33,082 nt of DNA from Lachnospiraceae bacterium (GCA_024691045.1 JAILOC010000162.1:1-33082), one strand, 5' to 3'; shown: positions 1 through 8,922, counted from the first letter of the stretch. Numbers and translations are program-made. Notes: generated by a model not told the origin, from the letters alone.

Positions 1-40
1 GTATATCAATAATGCCAGTTCACGATTATACTTTGTAAAA

Positions 41-116
41 AAGTTAAAAACAACTTAAAAAATTTATTTTATAAAATATTTACGGGGACTTAACAGATCA
101 TAAACAAAGCGTCCCC
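41..116 (+). promoter_or_regulatory. AT-rich leader of the kinase gene with two inverted repeats
   Basis: Two inverted repeats lie upstream of the kinase gene: AAGTT (41-45) with AACTT (52-56), and GGGGAC (84-89) with GTCCCC (111-116). The second ends just before the GGAGG Shine-Dalgarno at 118-122, so folding could affect translation. Possible -10 boxes are present in the AT-rich stretch 60-82, but no well-spaced -35 box was found. A regulatory role is inference. Confidence 0.3.
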
Positions 117-126
117 CGGAGGATAT

Positions 127-963
127 ATGAAAAGAGTAGCAACAATACAGGATATCTCATGCATAGGAAAGTGCTCCCTGACCGTAGCGCTTCCCATAAT
201 ATCGGCCATGGGCATCGAAACCGCGATAGTTCCGACCGCCGTCCTTTCCACCCATACGATGTTCAAGGATTTTACCTTCCGCGACCTGACGGACGATATG
301 GAGCCCATCAGGGATCACTGGGTAAAAGAAGGATTTAAATTCGATGCGATCTATACCGGATATCTCGGAAGCCTCAGGCAGATCGAGATCGTAAAGGAAT
401 ACTTTAAGGCATTCGCCCCCGAAGGAACCTGCAAGATCGTCGATCCCGCAATGGCTGACAACGGAAATCTCTATGTCGGCTTTGACAGGAGCTTCGCGCT
501 TGAAATGGGAAGCCTTTGCAAGGAAGCGGACATTGCCCTTCCCAACATCTCAGAAGCGGCATTCATGCTCGGAATCGACTATCCCGGCGAGGAAGCATCC
601 GAGGATGTCACAAGGGACATCCTTAAAAGGCTTGCCGACAAGGGCATAAAGTTCCCTGTCATTACCGGTGTCACCTTAAAGGACGGATCATTCGGATTCA
701 TAGGATACGATTCCTCCAAGGATGAATTTATAAGCTACGGCACCGAAAAGGTTCCTTACAAGTCCCACGGAACCGGCGACGTCTACGCCAGCGCTTTCAC
801 GGGAAGCCTTGTAAACGGAAAGAGCATATATGACTCACTCGTCATCGCAGCGGATTACACCACGGCATGCATCAGGAATACCTATAACGATCCGGATCAT
901 GTTAACTATGCAGTCAACTTTGAGCTCGAGATCCCATATCTTCTTAAGCTTATCGGAAAATAA
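127..963 (+). CDS. Pyridoxamine/pyridoxal kinase (PfkB/ribokinase-fold)
   Basis: This is a 278-residue PfkB-superfamily kinase that should phosphorylate pyridoxal or pyridoxamine with ATP in B6 salvage. It opens with the VATIQDISCIGKCSLTVALP-type segment seen in Firmicute pyridoxamine kinases. The C-terminal third holds the anion-hole/catalytic signature SHGTGDVYAS, with the GTGD Asp as catalytic base. Length matches the PdxY/PdxK class. The start is set by GGAGG at 118-122, four bases before the ATG. It is a single gene facing deoC, with a shared terminator between them. ThiD-like hydroxymethylpyrimidine kinases have the same fold, so exact substrate is less sure than the family. Confidence 0.87.
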   Translation: MKRVATIQDISCIGKCSLTVALPIISAMGIETAIVPTAVLSTHTMFKDFTFRDLTDDMEPIRDHWVKEGFKFDAIYTGYLGSLRQIEIVKEYFKAFAPEGTCKIVDPAMADNGNLYVGFDRSFALEMGSLCKEADIALPNISEAAFMLGIDYPGEEASEDVTRDILKRLADKGIKFPVITGVTLKDGSFGFIGYDSSKDEFISYGTEKVPYKSHGTGDVYASAFTGSLVNGKSIYDSLVIAADYTTACIRNTYNDPDHVNYAVNFELEIPYLLKLIGK

Positions 964-990
964 TTTTCTTATCTTATCCTTATCCATTGT

Positions 991-1022
991 AAAACCCGGA
1001 CCTGTTTTCAGATCCGGGTTTT
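991..1022. terminator. Bidirectional intrinsic terminator between kinase and deoC
   Basis: A perfect 10-bp stem pairs AAAACCCGGA (991-1000) with TCCGGGTTTT (1013-1022). Runs of A on one side and T on the other allow it to work on both strands. It lies between two convergent genes. Confidence 0.85.
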
Positions 1023-1025
1023 GCT

Positions 1026-1676
1026 TTATCCCTGTTTGATTATCTTTACAATTCTGCTTGTTCCGAGTCTGGATGCACCGAGCTCAAGGAACTTCTCGGC
1101 ATCCTCGAGTGAAGAGATACCGCCCGCAGCCTTGATCTTCACACCGGGTCCTACATGCTCCGCAAAGAGCTTCACATCATCAAAGGTTGCGCCTGCGGTT
1201 GAAAAGCCCGTTGAAGTCTTGATATAATCCGCCCCTGCCTCGGTCACGATCTCGCACATCTTTATCTTCTCTTCGTCGGTGAGCATACAGGTCTCGATTA
1301 TTACCTTGAGGATATGGTCACCGCATGCCTGCTTAATGAGAGAGATCTCCTGCTTTATATAGTCGTAATCCCTGCTCCTTAGTCTTCCGATATTGATGAC
1401 CATATCAATCTCATCGGCGCCCTTATCAAGTGCGTCAAAAGTTTCGAGAACCTTGACCGTGGTGGTCATATTGCCGTTAGGGAATCCTATTACGGTGCAG
1501 ATCTTCATCTTATCGCCGACATATGCTTTGGCATCCTTCACATAGCAGGGAGGGATGCATACGGAAGCGGTATGATATTTTATCGCATCATCACAGAGTG
1601 CCTTTATCTGATCGAATGTGGCATCCTGAAGCAAAAGAGTGTGATCGCATGACGAAAGTATCTTTTCAATATCCAT
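1026..1676 (-). CDS. deoC: Deoxyribose-phosphate aldolase
   Basis: DeoC splits 2-deoxyribose-5-phosphate into glyceraldehyde-3-phosphate and acetaldehyde in deoxynucleoside breakdown. The 216-residue product begins [15 protein letters not shown] and carries the class I aldolase landmarks: the Asp in [10 protein letters not shown], a Lys in [10 protein letters not shown], and the Schiff-base Lys in VKIKAAGGI. An open frame runs upstream to 1760, but that part crosses the terminator of the neighbouring gene. A TAAGGAGG site at 1683-1690 sits seven bases before the ATG at 1676, which fixes the start. No deo-operon partner is adjacent. Only a poor promoter-like pair (TTGCAG/TATTGC, 1695-1722) is visible upstream. 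Confidence 0.95.
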   Translation of the reverse strand: MDIEKILSSCDHTLLLQDATFDQIKALCDDAIKYHTASVCIPPCYVKDAKAYVGDKMKICTVIGFPNGNMTTTVKVLETFDALDKGADEIDMVINIGRLRSRDYDYIKQEISLIKQACGDHILKVIIETCMLTDEEKIKMCEIVTEAGADYIKTSTGFSTAGATFDDVKLFAEHVGPGVKIKAAGGISSLEDAEKFLELGASRLGTSRIVKIIKQG

Positions 1677-1721
1677 AACCTGCCTCCTTACAATGCAATA
1701 TCCTACCACATATCGTCTGCA

Positions 1722-1757
1722 AATAAAATAATGACCCGTCCGCTTTCGCGGACGGGC
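1722..1757 (-). terminator. Terminator of the SH3/NlpC-P60 gene
   Basis: On the minus strand a 9-bp GC-rich stem (CCCGTCCGC at 1735-1743 with GCGGACGGG at 1748-1756, four-base loop) is followed by a T-rich tail. It lies ten bases past the stop codon of the 1768-3057 gene and separates it from deoC. Confidence 0.85.
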
Positions 1758-1767
1758 CATCCCCTAT

Positions 1768-3057
1768 TTAATCAAGTACATTCTTAACTGCTATTATATT
1801 GCTCATGAAGTATACGGAATTAACTTCAAGTCCTCTTCTCGGGTTGGACTCCTGTACGATCTGTCCGTTTCCGATATAGAGCGCTACGTGTGAGCATCCG
1901 CCCGATCCGTAGCATATAATGTCTCCGGGCTGTGCCTCCGCAAGGGTTATAGCACGTCCCGCGGATGAATATTGTCCGGATGGAGTTCTCGCAATGCTGA
2001 TACCGAAATCCCTGAATACATAGCAGGTAAATCCGGAGCAGTCGGTTCCCGCAAGACTCTGTCCTCCGAGAATATAAGGATTTCCGACAAACTGGAGTCC
2101 GTAATTTACTATTGCCATTCTCAGTTCGGAGATCGTAGCATAATCGGTGCTGAGGTTGGGAACTACGGTAAGATTCTCAACGGGTGCGGAAGCAGATGCG
2201 GTGTTTGCGTTCGAAGTGGTGGCTCTTAAGTTCCTCTCTCTTTGGGCCTCTTCCTCTTCACGGATCTCTTCGATAGTCTTGGCCGTCTTGTACTCTTCGG
2301 TGATGGTTATGTAATCAGCTGAAACATATCCTGTCTTGCCCTCGGCATAAACTATCTTGACCCAGTCCATACCGTCGTCTTCAAGCTCTTCATCCCCGGC
2401 TTCGACTTCCCTTGCCGCAAGATATATTCTGGGATCGGTACCGTTATCCATAACTATACGGTATCTCTCGCCTCTTGTTACATATGTAAGACATGCAGAA
2501 TCTATCGAAGCATCTTTCCTGACATTGAGCTGGCTTACGAGGATCTCTGCGTAATATTGGGTCTGCTCTTCAAGTCTGTTGTACGCATTTACACCGGTGA
2601 CAAGGAAATTGTTAAGAACATATCCTTCAACTGCACCCGAGCGGATCCTGATCCACTGGTCATTGTCATCATCGGGATCGGCATCGTCCGCGATCGAAGC
2701 ATCAGCTTCATCGATGATCGATCCGACGCTTCCGTCATACATGCGTCCTACTATGGAATATTCGGTTCCGGGACCGGAACGTACATTGCAATACTTGGGA
2801 TTGGTTGAGAAAAGAGCGATCGAAAGATTGAGATATTCCTCTTCGATAACCTCCGAAGGCTCGGTGATCTGTACGGTCACCTGTCTGGCAGCGGTGCTGC
2901 CGACAGTCTCGGAAAGAGTGGCGGTTGAAGTGTTGAGTTCTCTCGAAGCACCGCCGGATATGATCCCCGCAGCCTGCGCATTAACGGGAATAAGCACAGC
3001 AAGTGCTGTGCCGGCCAATAAAACTGATGCATTTACGAGTAATTTCTTTAAAACCAT
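1768..3057 (-). CDS. Secreted SH3-domain NlpC/P60 peptidoglycan hydrolase
   Basis: This is a 429-residue secreted cell-wall endopeptidase. A signal peptide covers about residues 1-30 (MVLKKLL start, cut near NAQAA). Two bacterial SH3 domains follow, at about 80-138 (CNVRSGPGTEYSIVG) and 168-255 (LNVRKDAS and GKTGYVSADYI). A Thr/Ser/Ala-rich linker leads to the NlpC/P60 domain (about 305-429). The nucleophile is Cys340 in TDCSGF and the base is His390 in CSHVALYIG. The usual third polar residue, often His, appears to be Gln402 in IVQESNP. NlpC/P60 enzymes usually cut the D-Glu to diamino-acid bond. It has its own promoter (3087-3114) and terminator and is divergent from the CapA-like gene. Confidence 0.92.
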   Translation of the reverse strand: MVLKKLLVNASVLLAGTALAVLIPVNAQAAGIISGGASRELNTSTATLSETVGSTAARQVTVQITEPSEVIEEEYLNLSIALFSTNPKYCNVRSGPGTEYSIVGRMYDGSVGSIIDEADASIADDADPDDDNDQWIRIRSGAVEGYVLNNFLVTGVNAYNRLEEQTQYYAEILVSQLNVRKDASIDSACLTYVTRGERYRIVMDNGTDPRIYLAAREVEAGDEELEDDGMDWVKIVYAEGKTGYVSADYITITEEYKTAKTIEEIREEEEAQRERNLRATTSNANTASASAPVENLTVVPNLSTDYATISELRMAIVNYGLQFVGNPYILGGQSLAGTDCSGFTCYVFRDFGISIARTPSGQYSSAGRAITLAEAQPGDIICYGSGGCSHVALYIGNGQIVQESNPRRGLEVNSVYFMSNIIAVKNVLD

Positions 3058-3086
3058 GATCTCTTTCTTTTTTCGAAGACTTTTTC

Positions 3087-3114
3087 ATTATACCCGTTTT
3101 ATTATCAAATGCAA
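3087..3114 (-). promoter_or_regulatory. Sigma-A promoter of the SH3/NlpC-P60 gene
   Basis: TTGCAT (minus strand, 3109-3114), a 16-base spacer and a perfect TATAAT (3087-3092) lie about 30 bases upstream of the ATG. The short leader ends in a modest AAGAAAGAG ribosome-binding site. Confidence 0.75.
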
Positions 3115-3160
3115 CATTTTCGTAACAATTTCGAAATATTTAATAAAATCCTGCAATTAT

Positions 3161-3189
3161 TTGCGTTTACAGCCCGTAAATGTTATATT
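3161..3189 (+). promoter_or_regulatory. Sigma-A promoter of the CapA-like gene
   Basis: TTGCGT (3161-3166), a 17-base spacer and TATATT (3184-3189), with an extended -10 TG at 3181-3182. It is divergent from the NlpC/P60 promoter 50 bases away. The transcript would start near 3196, before the GGAGG at 3223-3227. Confidence 0.65.
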
Positions 3190-3233
3190 TTCTTGAGCGT
3201 GCAAAGGCTTCAATGCACCTATGGAGGCATAAA

Positions 3234-4706
3234 ATGACATCTTCCGAGATGAAAGCATATTTAAAGAAGAAAAAGCGTAAAAGAGCCCTTTTCGTCAGTC
3301 TTTTCCTGGCAGTTCTGGCACTCGGACTGACTCTCGGATACGCATTCCTGATAAGACCGGTCTTTCTTGAGGAAAATCCCCTCACAGCCGATGCGGATGT
3401 TTCGCAGGAAACCGAAACAGAGCCCGGTTTTATAGGAACGGACATCTCCGCGAACATGACCGAACCGGAGCCCGAGCCCGAACCCTTCGAAGAGTTCGAT
3501 ATCCACGTTATGATGGTCGGTGACGATCTTCTCCATATGGGACTGGTAAACCAGGGAGTACAGGCGGACGGAAGCAGGAATTACGATTTCCTTTTCAAGG
3601 ATATACTTGAGTTCATAGATGCGGCAGACATAGCCATAATAAACCAGGAGTCGCCCATTGCCGGTAACGACAGGGGCTTCAGCGGTTATCCGGCATTCAA
3701 TTCCCCCACCGAGGCTGCGGATGCGATAGCAAAGGCCGGCTTCGACGTGGTGCTGACCGCAACAAACCACACCTATGACCAGGGGCTGAACGGACTCATA
3801 TACTTCCATGATTATTTCACGACCAACTATCCCGATATAAGTGTGGTCGGAACCCATTCCAACCCGAACGAAGACTCAAGAAGTTCCCATAACGGTTCAT
3901 ACTGGATCGATAAATACGGCGTCAGCCCCAACGACAGGCCCAGATTCGATGATCTTACGCTTGAGCCCGAGGACACGGTCAATACCTCCCACTTCATAAT
4001 AAAAGAAGTAAACGGAGTTAAGATCTCGATCCTCAACTACACCTACTCCCACAACTGGGCCACCTGGGCTAACGGCCTCGACGGTTATCTGAACAGGCTC
4101 TGCGCTTATGATCCGGGATCAAGGGAGATCGATTTCAACACCATCAATCCCGAGGTTCTCGAAGACATAAAGCTTGCAAGGGAGCTCACCGATATCGTTA
4201 TCGTCTGCCCTCACTGGGGCTATGAGTATTCCTTCGAGCCTTGCGCATACCAGAAGGATTTCGCACGCCAGATGATTGATGCAGGTGCGGATGTCATAAT
4301 CGGAGCCCACCCACACATAGTGGAACCCGTGGAATACATCACCACGGATGCCGGCAATTCCGGACTCTGCTACTACTCCATAGGAAACTTCATCCACTGT
4401 CAGGTACAAAATTACACCAGCTTCGAAGGTCTTGCATGGGTGACCATACATGTGGATGAAAGCGGGGCCCATGTGGATCTGGATACTTCCGGTGCCCTTC
4501 CCCTTGTGGAATATCAGACCTGGGGACCCTTGGTGATCCAGGGCGTATATCCCCTCGAGGACTTCACGGCGGATATGGCAGCAACCCACGCATGCAACTT
4601 CCGTTCTGACAAGGGAATGACCCTTGATCTTCTCCATCAGTGGGACAGCAGCCTTTTCGGAGGCTTCTCCCTGACAAAAGAAGACATTCTCGGAAGTTCA
4701 TCATAA
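3234..4706 (+). CDS. CapA-family (poly-gamma-glutamate synthesis-type) metallophosphatase-fold protein
   Basis: This 490-residue protein has a Lys/Arg-rich N-terminus, one transmembrane helix at about residues 17-39, then an acidic Glu/Pro linker and a PGA_cap domain outside the cell. Visible family motifs are VMMVGDDLLHMG near the domain start, INQESPIAG, TATNHTYDQG, VCPHWGYEY, IIGAHPHIVEP and SIGNFIHCQ, which carry the His/Asp/Asn metal ligands of this calcineurin-like fold. CapA-type proteins are linked to poly-gamma-glutamate capsule, but no capB/C genes are nearby, so the substrate here is unknown. An upstream ATG at 3180 was rejected because GGAGG (3223-3227) serves the ATG at 3234 and the promoter overlaps 3184-3189. 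Confidence 0.85.
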   Translation: MTSSEMKAYLKKKKRKRALFVSLFLAVLALGLTLGYAFLIRPVFLEENPLTADADVSQETETEPGFIGTDISANMTEPEPEPEPFEEFDIHVMMVGDDLLHMGLVNQGVQADGSRNYDFLFKDILEFIDAADIAIINQESPIAGNDRGFSGYPAFNSPTEAADAIAKAGFDVVLTATNHTYDQGLNGLIYFHDYFTTNYPDISVVGTHSNPNEDSRSSHNGSYWIDKYGVSPNDRPRFDDLTLEPEDTVNTSHFIIKEVNGVKISILNYTYSHNWATWANGLDGYLNRLCAYDPGSREIDFNTINPEVLEDIKLARELTDIVIVCPHWGYEYSFEPCAYQKDFARQMIDAGADVIIGAHPHIVEPVEYITTDAGNSGLCYYSIGNFIHCQVQNYTSFEGLAWVTIHVDESGAHVDLDTSGALPLVEYQTWGPLVIQGVYPLEDFTADMAATHACNFRSDKGMTLDLLHQWDSSLFGGFSLTKEDILGSSS

Positions 4707-4708
4707 AA

Positions 4709-4743
4709 AAAAGAGTCAGGAGAAGTTATCTCCTGACTCTTTT
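4709..4743. terminator. Bidirectional terminator between CapA-like gene and S41 operon
   Basis: A perfect 15-bp stem pairs 4709-4723 with 4729-4743 around a five-base loop. A-rich and T-rich flanks allow function in both directions between two convergent transcription units. Confidence 0.9.
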
Positions 4744-4754
4744 ATCATATGTCT

Positions 4755-6038
4755 TTATTTTTCGAGATATTCTATTGCGGCATCCAGCTGGTTGTCGATC
4801 TTGTCCTCGATATATGCGTCATAATCGAACTCGACTTCTATATCCGGAGCAATGCCCACACCATTTATCGCGGTTCCGTTCGGAGTGACATACTGGTCGG
4901 TCGTGAACTTGATGCCGGATCCGTCGCTCAGATAGTAGAAATCCTGAACTAGTCCCTTTCCGTAAGTGGTGGTTCCTATCGATATTGCCATTCCGTTGTC
5001 CCTGAGGGCTCCGGTCATGATCTCGGATGCACTCGCTGTATGGTTGTCGGTAAGGATGACTATCCTTCCCTTGAACTCTCTGGTGCCGTCACACTCAAAT
5101 TCCGTACGCTCACCCTGTGCGTTCTCCATCGATACGATCACGCCCTTACACATGATCTGACGGATTATTCCCATGGCAGCTCTCAGAAGTCCTCCCGTGT
5201 TGCCCCTAAGGTCGATGACCATATCCTTCATTCCCTGGCCCTTGAGCGTTGCAAGGGCATCGGTGAATTGATCGATCGCAACATCATCGAAATCCTTGAT
5301 ACGGATATAACCGATATCATCGGTAAGCATCCTGTATTCCACGTCGATCTTCTTGAGCTTCTCTCTTACGGCTCTGATTTCAAGCGTTTCGTCCGTAGAA
5401 GTTCTGTAAATCGTAAGGACAACCTCGGTTCCTTTTTCGCCGGTCATCTTATCGGCCACTTCATACCTGTCAAGGCCCGTTACATCTTCACCGTTTACCT
5501 CAACAATGATATCGCCTGCCTGAAGTCCGGATCTTTCTGCCGGACTGTCTTCATACACCCCGGAAATATAAACATCTCCGTCCTTACTCTGCATGATCAG
5601 CGCGCCGATTCCGTAGAAGTTTCCATCGTAATCATTGAATACCGCGGCAAGCTCATCGGCATTATAGTACTCGGCATACTTATCCCCGGTCGCATCCAGC
5701 AGGCCGTCGAGAATTCCCTCTCTCAGGGCTTCTTCATCATAATCATATATCGAATATGCCTGAAGATATGATGCGATGGTATTTGCCTTGGCGATGATCT
5801 CCGCATCCGCCAGGCTTCTGCCGCCGGATATGTATATCACTCTTCCGATACACAAGAGAAATATAGCAAGCCCCCATATCAGGAACATAAGGATCATTCC
5901 CAATACAAAGCCCTTGCCGAATCCGTTCTTTTTCTTTTTTCTTTTACGGGTGTCTTTTTGAACAGCCTCCTCAGGCTGTACTTCCTGCTCCTGCACCGTA
6001 TTTTCCGCGGGAGCGGTTAGAATTTCCTGATTATCCAT
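4755..6038 (-). CDS. Carboxyl-terminal processing peptidase, S41 family (CtpA/CtpB type)
   Basis: This is a membrane-anchored S41 serine protease of 427 residues. The N-terminus is Glu/Gln-rich, then a KRKKKK stretch and a transmembrane helix at about 42-68. A PDZ domain at about 130-220 (YGIGALI, SGLQAGDIIVEVNG) is followed by the S41 core. The Ser/Lys dyad is the Ser of HTASASEI (about 335-338) and the Lys of TYGKGLVQ (about 361). It is the last gene of the ftsEX unit, beginning six bases after the M23 stop. An ATG at 6065 would overlap the M23 gene; neither start has a good ribosome-binding site, so coupling is likely. B. subtilis also has a ctpB gene next to ftsEX. Confidence 0.92.
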   Translation of the reverse strand: MDNQEILTAPAENTVQEQEVQPEEAVQKDTRKRKKKKNGFGKGFVLGMILMFLIWGLAIFLLCIGRVIYISGGRSLADAEIIAKANTIASYLQAYSIYDYDEEALREGILDGLLDATGDKYAEYYNADELAAVFNDYDGNFYGIGALIMQSKDGDVYISGVYEDSPAERSGLQAGDIIVEVNGEDVTGLDRYEVADKMTGEKGTEVVLTIYRTSTDETLEIRAVREKLKKIDVEYRMLTDDIGYIRIKDFDDVAIDQFTDALATLKGQGMKDMVIDLRGNTGGLLRAAMGIIRQIMCKGVIVSMENAQGERTEFECDGTREFKGRIVILTDNHTASASEIMTGALRDNGMAISIGTTTYGKGLVQDFYYLSDGSGIKFTTDQYVTPNGTAINGVGIAPDIEVEFDYDAYIEDKIDNQLDAAIEYLEK

Positions 6039-6043
6039 ATGAT

Positions 6044-7276
6044 TTATTTGCCGAGATAAGGCCACGGTGAAGTGTATTCTCCGTTAAGTCTTACTCCGAA
6101 ATGCAAGTGGTTACCTGTAGATATTCCCGTCGAACCTACGGCCGCAATGGTCTGGCCCATAACGACCCTGTCGCCCTTTTGAACGTAGAGTGAGGAACAG
6201 TGCTCGTAGATGGTATAGAGCCCGCCGCCGTGATCGACCATGACATAATTGCCCATGGCTCCCGAATAAGTAGCCGCGGCAACCTCTCCGTCATAAGCCG
6301 CATAGATGTCGGTTCCGAAATTGGCTGCGAAATCTATTCCCCTGTGGAAGGTGCTTGCTCCGGCAATGGGGGCATTTCTGTATCCGAAATCGGATGATAC
6401 ATATTTGTATGAAGCAAGAGGGAAGAGGAACTGTCCGCCGTCGTAGTGAAGACCGTTCTGGCTGGCAAGACGTCTTCTCTCGTCCTCGATCGCTTTGAGT
6501 GCCGCTTCTATCTCAGCTTCACGCTGTTCGATCTGCGCCTGGTATGCGGCAATATCAGCCTGTGTCGCATTGATCTGGAGCTGGTAATTGTATATCTCAT
6601 TGTTCTTCTCTGCGATCAGGGTTTCCTGGTTCGCTTCCTCGAGCTCGGCATTGGCCTTTGCTTCATCAAGGATCTCCTTCTGAAGGTCCAACTGCTGCTT
6701 GCAGAGTGATATGTATTCGACATTGGCCTTATACTCTTCCCAGAGGCTTCTGTCCGCCTGGACAACTCTTTCGATGTATTCTGCGCTGTTGAGAAGATCG
6801 TTGAGACTCTTTGCGGAAAGAAGCATATCGATCATGCTCTTGTCACCCTGCTCATACATAAGCCTCATGCGGATTATCATGGCATCATGCTGTATGGCTT
6901 CGGTCTCCTCGGCGAGGGCAAGCTCGGCTTCGGTCTGGGATATCTCGTTTTCTTTGGCGATGATCTGTTCATTGAGTGCGGAGATATTGTCCTGCATTAC
7001 GACCAGCTCCGCATCGAGCTCAGTGACATACGCATTCAGGTCGCTCTTAAGTGAAGCAAGCCTGTTCTGGCTTGCGGTAAGGTCCGAAACACGTCCGGAA
7101 AGAGCTTCCCTCTCCGCGGTCGCAGCTTCTATCTCACGCTGTTTTTCCTCAATGAGTGCATTGGTATAGGTAACAGCGGATACGGGTGTCGGATCATGCA
7201 TTGTAACGGATACCGACATTATTGCGGCCGTAAGAAGCATCCCTATGCTTTTGGCGATCAGTTTCTTTTTTGACAT
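6044..7276 (-). CDS. Coiled-coil M23 (LytM) peptidoglycan endopeptidase, FtsEX partner candidate
   Basis: This 410-residue exported protein starts MSKKKLIAKSIGMLL with a signal sequence ending near VSA (about residue 35). A long Glu/Ala/Gln-rich coiled coil spans about 35-275, then a LytM/M23 domain (about 295-410). All zinc and catalytic residues are visible: HRGID (HxxxD), the His of IYEHCSSL and the HxH of NHLHFG. It should therefore be an active endopeptidase, unlike EnvC, whose LytM domain is degenerate. The coiled coil plus hydrolase layout and its place ten bases after ftsX suggest FtsX controls it during septal wall cutting. The start at 7276 avoids overlap with ftsX; the longer frame to 7345 lies inside ftsX. 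Confidence 0.92.
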   Translation of the reverse strand: MSKKKLIAKSIGMLLTAAIMSVSVTMHDPTPVSAVTYTNALIEEKQREIEAATAEREALSGRVSDLTASQNRLASLKSDLNAYVTELDAELVVMQDNISALNEQIIAKENEISQTEAELALAEETEAIQHDAMIIRMRLMYEQGDKSMIDMLLSAKSLNDLLNSAEYIERVVQADRSLWEEYKANVEYISLCKQQLDLQKEILDEAKANAELEEANQETLIAEKNNEIYNYQLQINATQADIAAYQAQIEQREAEIEAALKAIEDERRRLASQNGLHYDGGQFLFPLASYKYVSSDFGYRNAPIAGASTFHRGIDFAANFGTDIYAAYDGEVAAATYSGAMGNYVMVDHGGGLYTIYEHCSSLYVQKGDRVVMGQTIAAVGSTGISTGNHLHFGVRLNGEYTSPWPYLGK

Positions 7277-7286
7277 AGTTTCCGTA

Positions 7287-8186
7287 TCAGACTTTAAGGT
7301 ACTTGCGTACAGTGATATAGCTTCCCAATAATCCCATGCCCACACCGATCAGTAACGAAACCGGCAGCAGAACGCCGAAAATCTCTTCGACCGAAAGGAA
7401 GCTCAGCATCGATGAAAGCATCTCGAATCTGGTGGTGAGCATATTAAGCACATAGTCATAGAGGTAATAGATCAGATACAGAGGTATCAGCGCGCCGATA
7501 AGTCCGATCATCATACCTTCAAGCACGAAGGGCGCCCTTACGAAAAAGTCCGTGGCACCGATATACTTCATGATACCGATCTCTTCCGATCTGACGGAGA
7601 TACCGACACGTACCGTATTGCTTATAAGGAATATGCTTACCGCAAGGAGTATCAGTATGATCGCTGCGGAAACATATACGAGCATAAGATTGAATCCGGA
7701 AAGTGTGGATGCGGTTACTTCCGAATATCTTACAAGTCTTACCTCGGGTCTGGACTGGAGCCATGCAACGAGCTGATCCTGCATGCTGACATTCTTAAGG
7801 AAGATCTCATAGTTATGCTCACCCTTGAGAGGATTCTCGGGGAAGCCCTGCTGGTAATCCTCTCCGAAATAGCTGGGACCGAATGTAGCCCAGATCTCTT
7901 CGTCGCTGTGGAAGATGACATCCCTTACCTCGGGACGCTGGAGAAGCTCCTGACCGAAGGCATCGACCGATGCATCCGGCACATCTTCATTGAAAAATAC
8001 GGTTACCGAAACACCCTCTTCAACCGTATAGAGGATATGCTGTGCATTCGAAACGATCGAATAGAACATGCCGAGCAGGAAAAGACATGCTCCGATGGTT
8101 GCTACAGACGCAAGCGAGTACCATCCGTTCTTGAACATATTACGGATGCCCTGCCATAAAGTGTACAGAAAGGTTCTAATCTTCAT
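7287..8186 (-). CDS. ftsX: Cell-division ABC transporter permease-like protein FtsX
   Basis: FtsX pairs with FtsE at the septum and passes ATP-driven conformational change to cell-wall hydrolases. The 299-residue protein has an N-terminal RTFLYTLWQGIRNMFKNGW segment, TM1 at about 23-45, a large extracellular loop (about 50-165, with VTVFFNEDV) and three C-terminal helices (about 170-195, 220-245, 268-292). It overlaps the end of ftsE by 11 bases and has its own GGGGAG ribosome-binding site seven bases before the ATG. The M23 gene follows ten bases downstream, the likely extracellular client. Confidence 0.95.
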   Translation of the reverse strand: MKIRTFLYTLWQGIRNMFKNGWYSLASVATIGACLFLLGMFYSIVSNAQHILYTVEEGVSVTVFFNEDVPDASVDAFGQELLQRPEVRDVIFHSDEEIWATFGPSYFGEDYQQGFPENPLKGEHNYEIFLKNVSMQDQLVAWLQSRPEVRLVRYSEVTASTLSGFNLMLVYVSAAIILILLAVSIFLISNTVRVGISVRSEEIGIMKYIGATDFFVRAPFVLEGMMIGLIGALIPLYLIYYLYDYVLNMLTTRFEMLSSMLSFLSVEEIFGVLLPVSLLIGVGMGLLGSYITVRKYLKV

Positions 8187-8922
8187 TTACGTACTCCCCT
8201 TCCTGCTCATCGCTTATGATCTCTCCGAGCTTCATTGCAACAACTCTCTTTTTCATGGAGTTAACTATCGTGGGGGAGTGGGTAACAACTATGACGGTTG
8301 TTCCCTGCTCATTGATCTCCGCAAGAAGATCCATGATGTCCCATGCGTTGTTGGGATCGAGATTTCCTGTGGGCTCGTCCGCAAGAAGTATCGACGGTTT
8401 GTTGACAAGCGCCCTTGCAAGAGCAACTCTCTGCTGTTCGCCTCCCGAAAGCTTTCTTACGTTTGCCTTGTATTTTCCCGCAAGTCCTACCATTGCAAGT
8501 ATGCTGGGAACGTTCCTTCTCATCTCTCTTGAAGGAACCTCGATTATACGCTGTGCAAATGCAACATTCTCGTAAACATTTCTGTCCTTCAGAAGTCTGA
8601 AGTCCTGGAATACGACGCCGAGATTCCTGCGGAACTTCGGTATCTGCGAATGACGTAGCTTCTTGGTATTCTGTCCCATTACATGGACATCTCCGCCTGT
8701 GGGAAGTATCTCCCTTAAGAGAAGCTTGATCAGGGTTGATTTGCCCGATCCGCTGTCTCCTACGATGAATACGAATTCACCCTTGTCTATTCTGAGCGTA
8801 ACGTTCTTGACTGCCGGATTTCCTTTCTCGGGATAATTCATGCTGACATCGTCAAGAAAGATGACTCCGTTTTCTTCTATGAACTTGTCACGTTCAGCTT
8901 TTATTCTTTCTCTTCTGGTCAT
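8176..8922 (-). CDS. ftsE: Cell-division ATP-binding protein FtsE
   Basis: This is the cytoplasmic ATPase of the FtsEX complex. Motifs in order are Walker A GDSGSGKST (55-63), the ABC signature LSGGEQQRVALARA, Walker B ILLADEPTGNLDP and the H-loop VTHSP. It has 248 residues, about 20 more than usual, because a charged stretch (MTRRERIKAERDKFIEEN) precedes the normal FtsE beginning. No alternative ATG, GTG or TTG is evident before the core, and an AGGTAG site lies upstream of the ATG, so the extension looks genuine. It begins 13 bases after the cdaR-like gene and overlaps ftsX. Confidence 0.96.
   Translation of the reverse strand: MTRRERIKAERDKFIEENGVIFLDDVSMNYPEKGNPAVKNVTLRIDKGEFVFIVGDSGSGKSTLIKLLLREILPTGGDVHVMGQNTKKLRHSQIPKFRRNLGVVFQDFRLLKDRNVYENVAFAQRIIEVPSREMRRNVPSILAMVGLAGKYKANVRKLSGGEQQRVALARALVNKPSILLADEPTGNLDPNNAWDIMDLLAEINEQGTTVIVVTHSPTIVNSMKKRVVAMKLGEIISDEQEGEYVNED

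Noticed and set aside
1..126. Riboswitch upstream of the B6 kinase gene
   Set aside because: Only two simple inverted repeats in AT-rich DNA; no known riboswitch core recognised.
1677..1760. 28-residue N-terminal extension of DeoC
   Set aside because: It crosses the terminator of the NlpC/P60 gene and the strong TAAGGAGG site serves the inner ATG at 1676.
3180..3233. Earlier start of the CapA-like gene
   Set aside because: It overlaps the predicted -10 box, and GGAGG at 3223-3227 matches the ATG at 3234.
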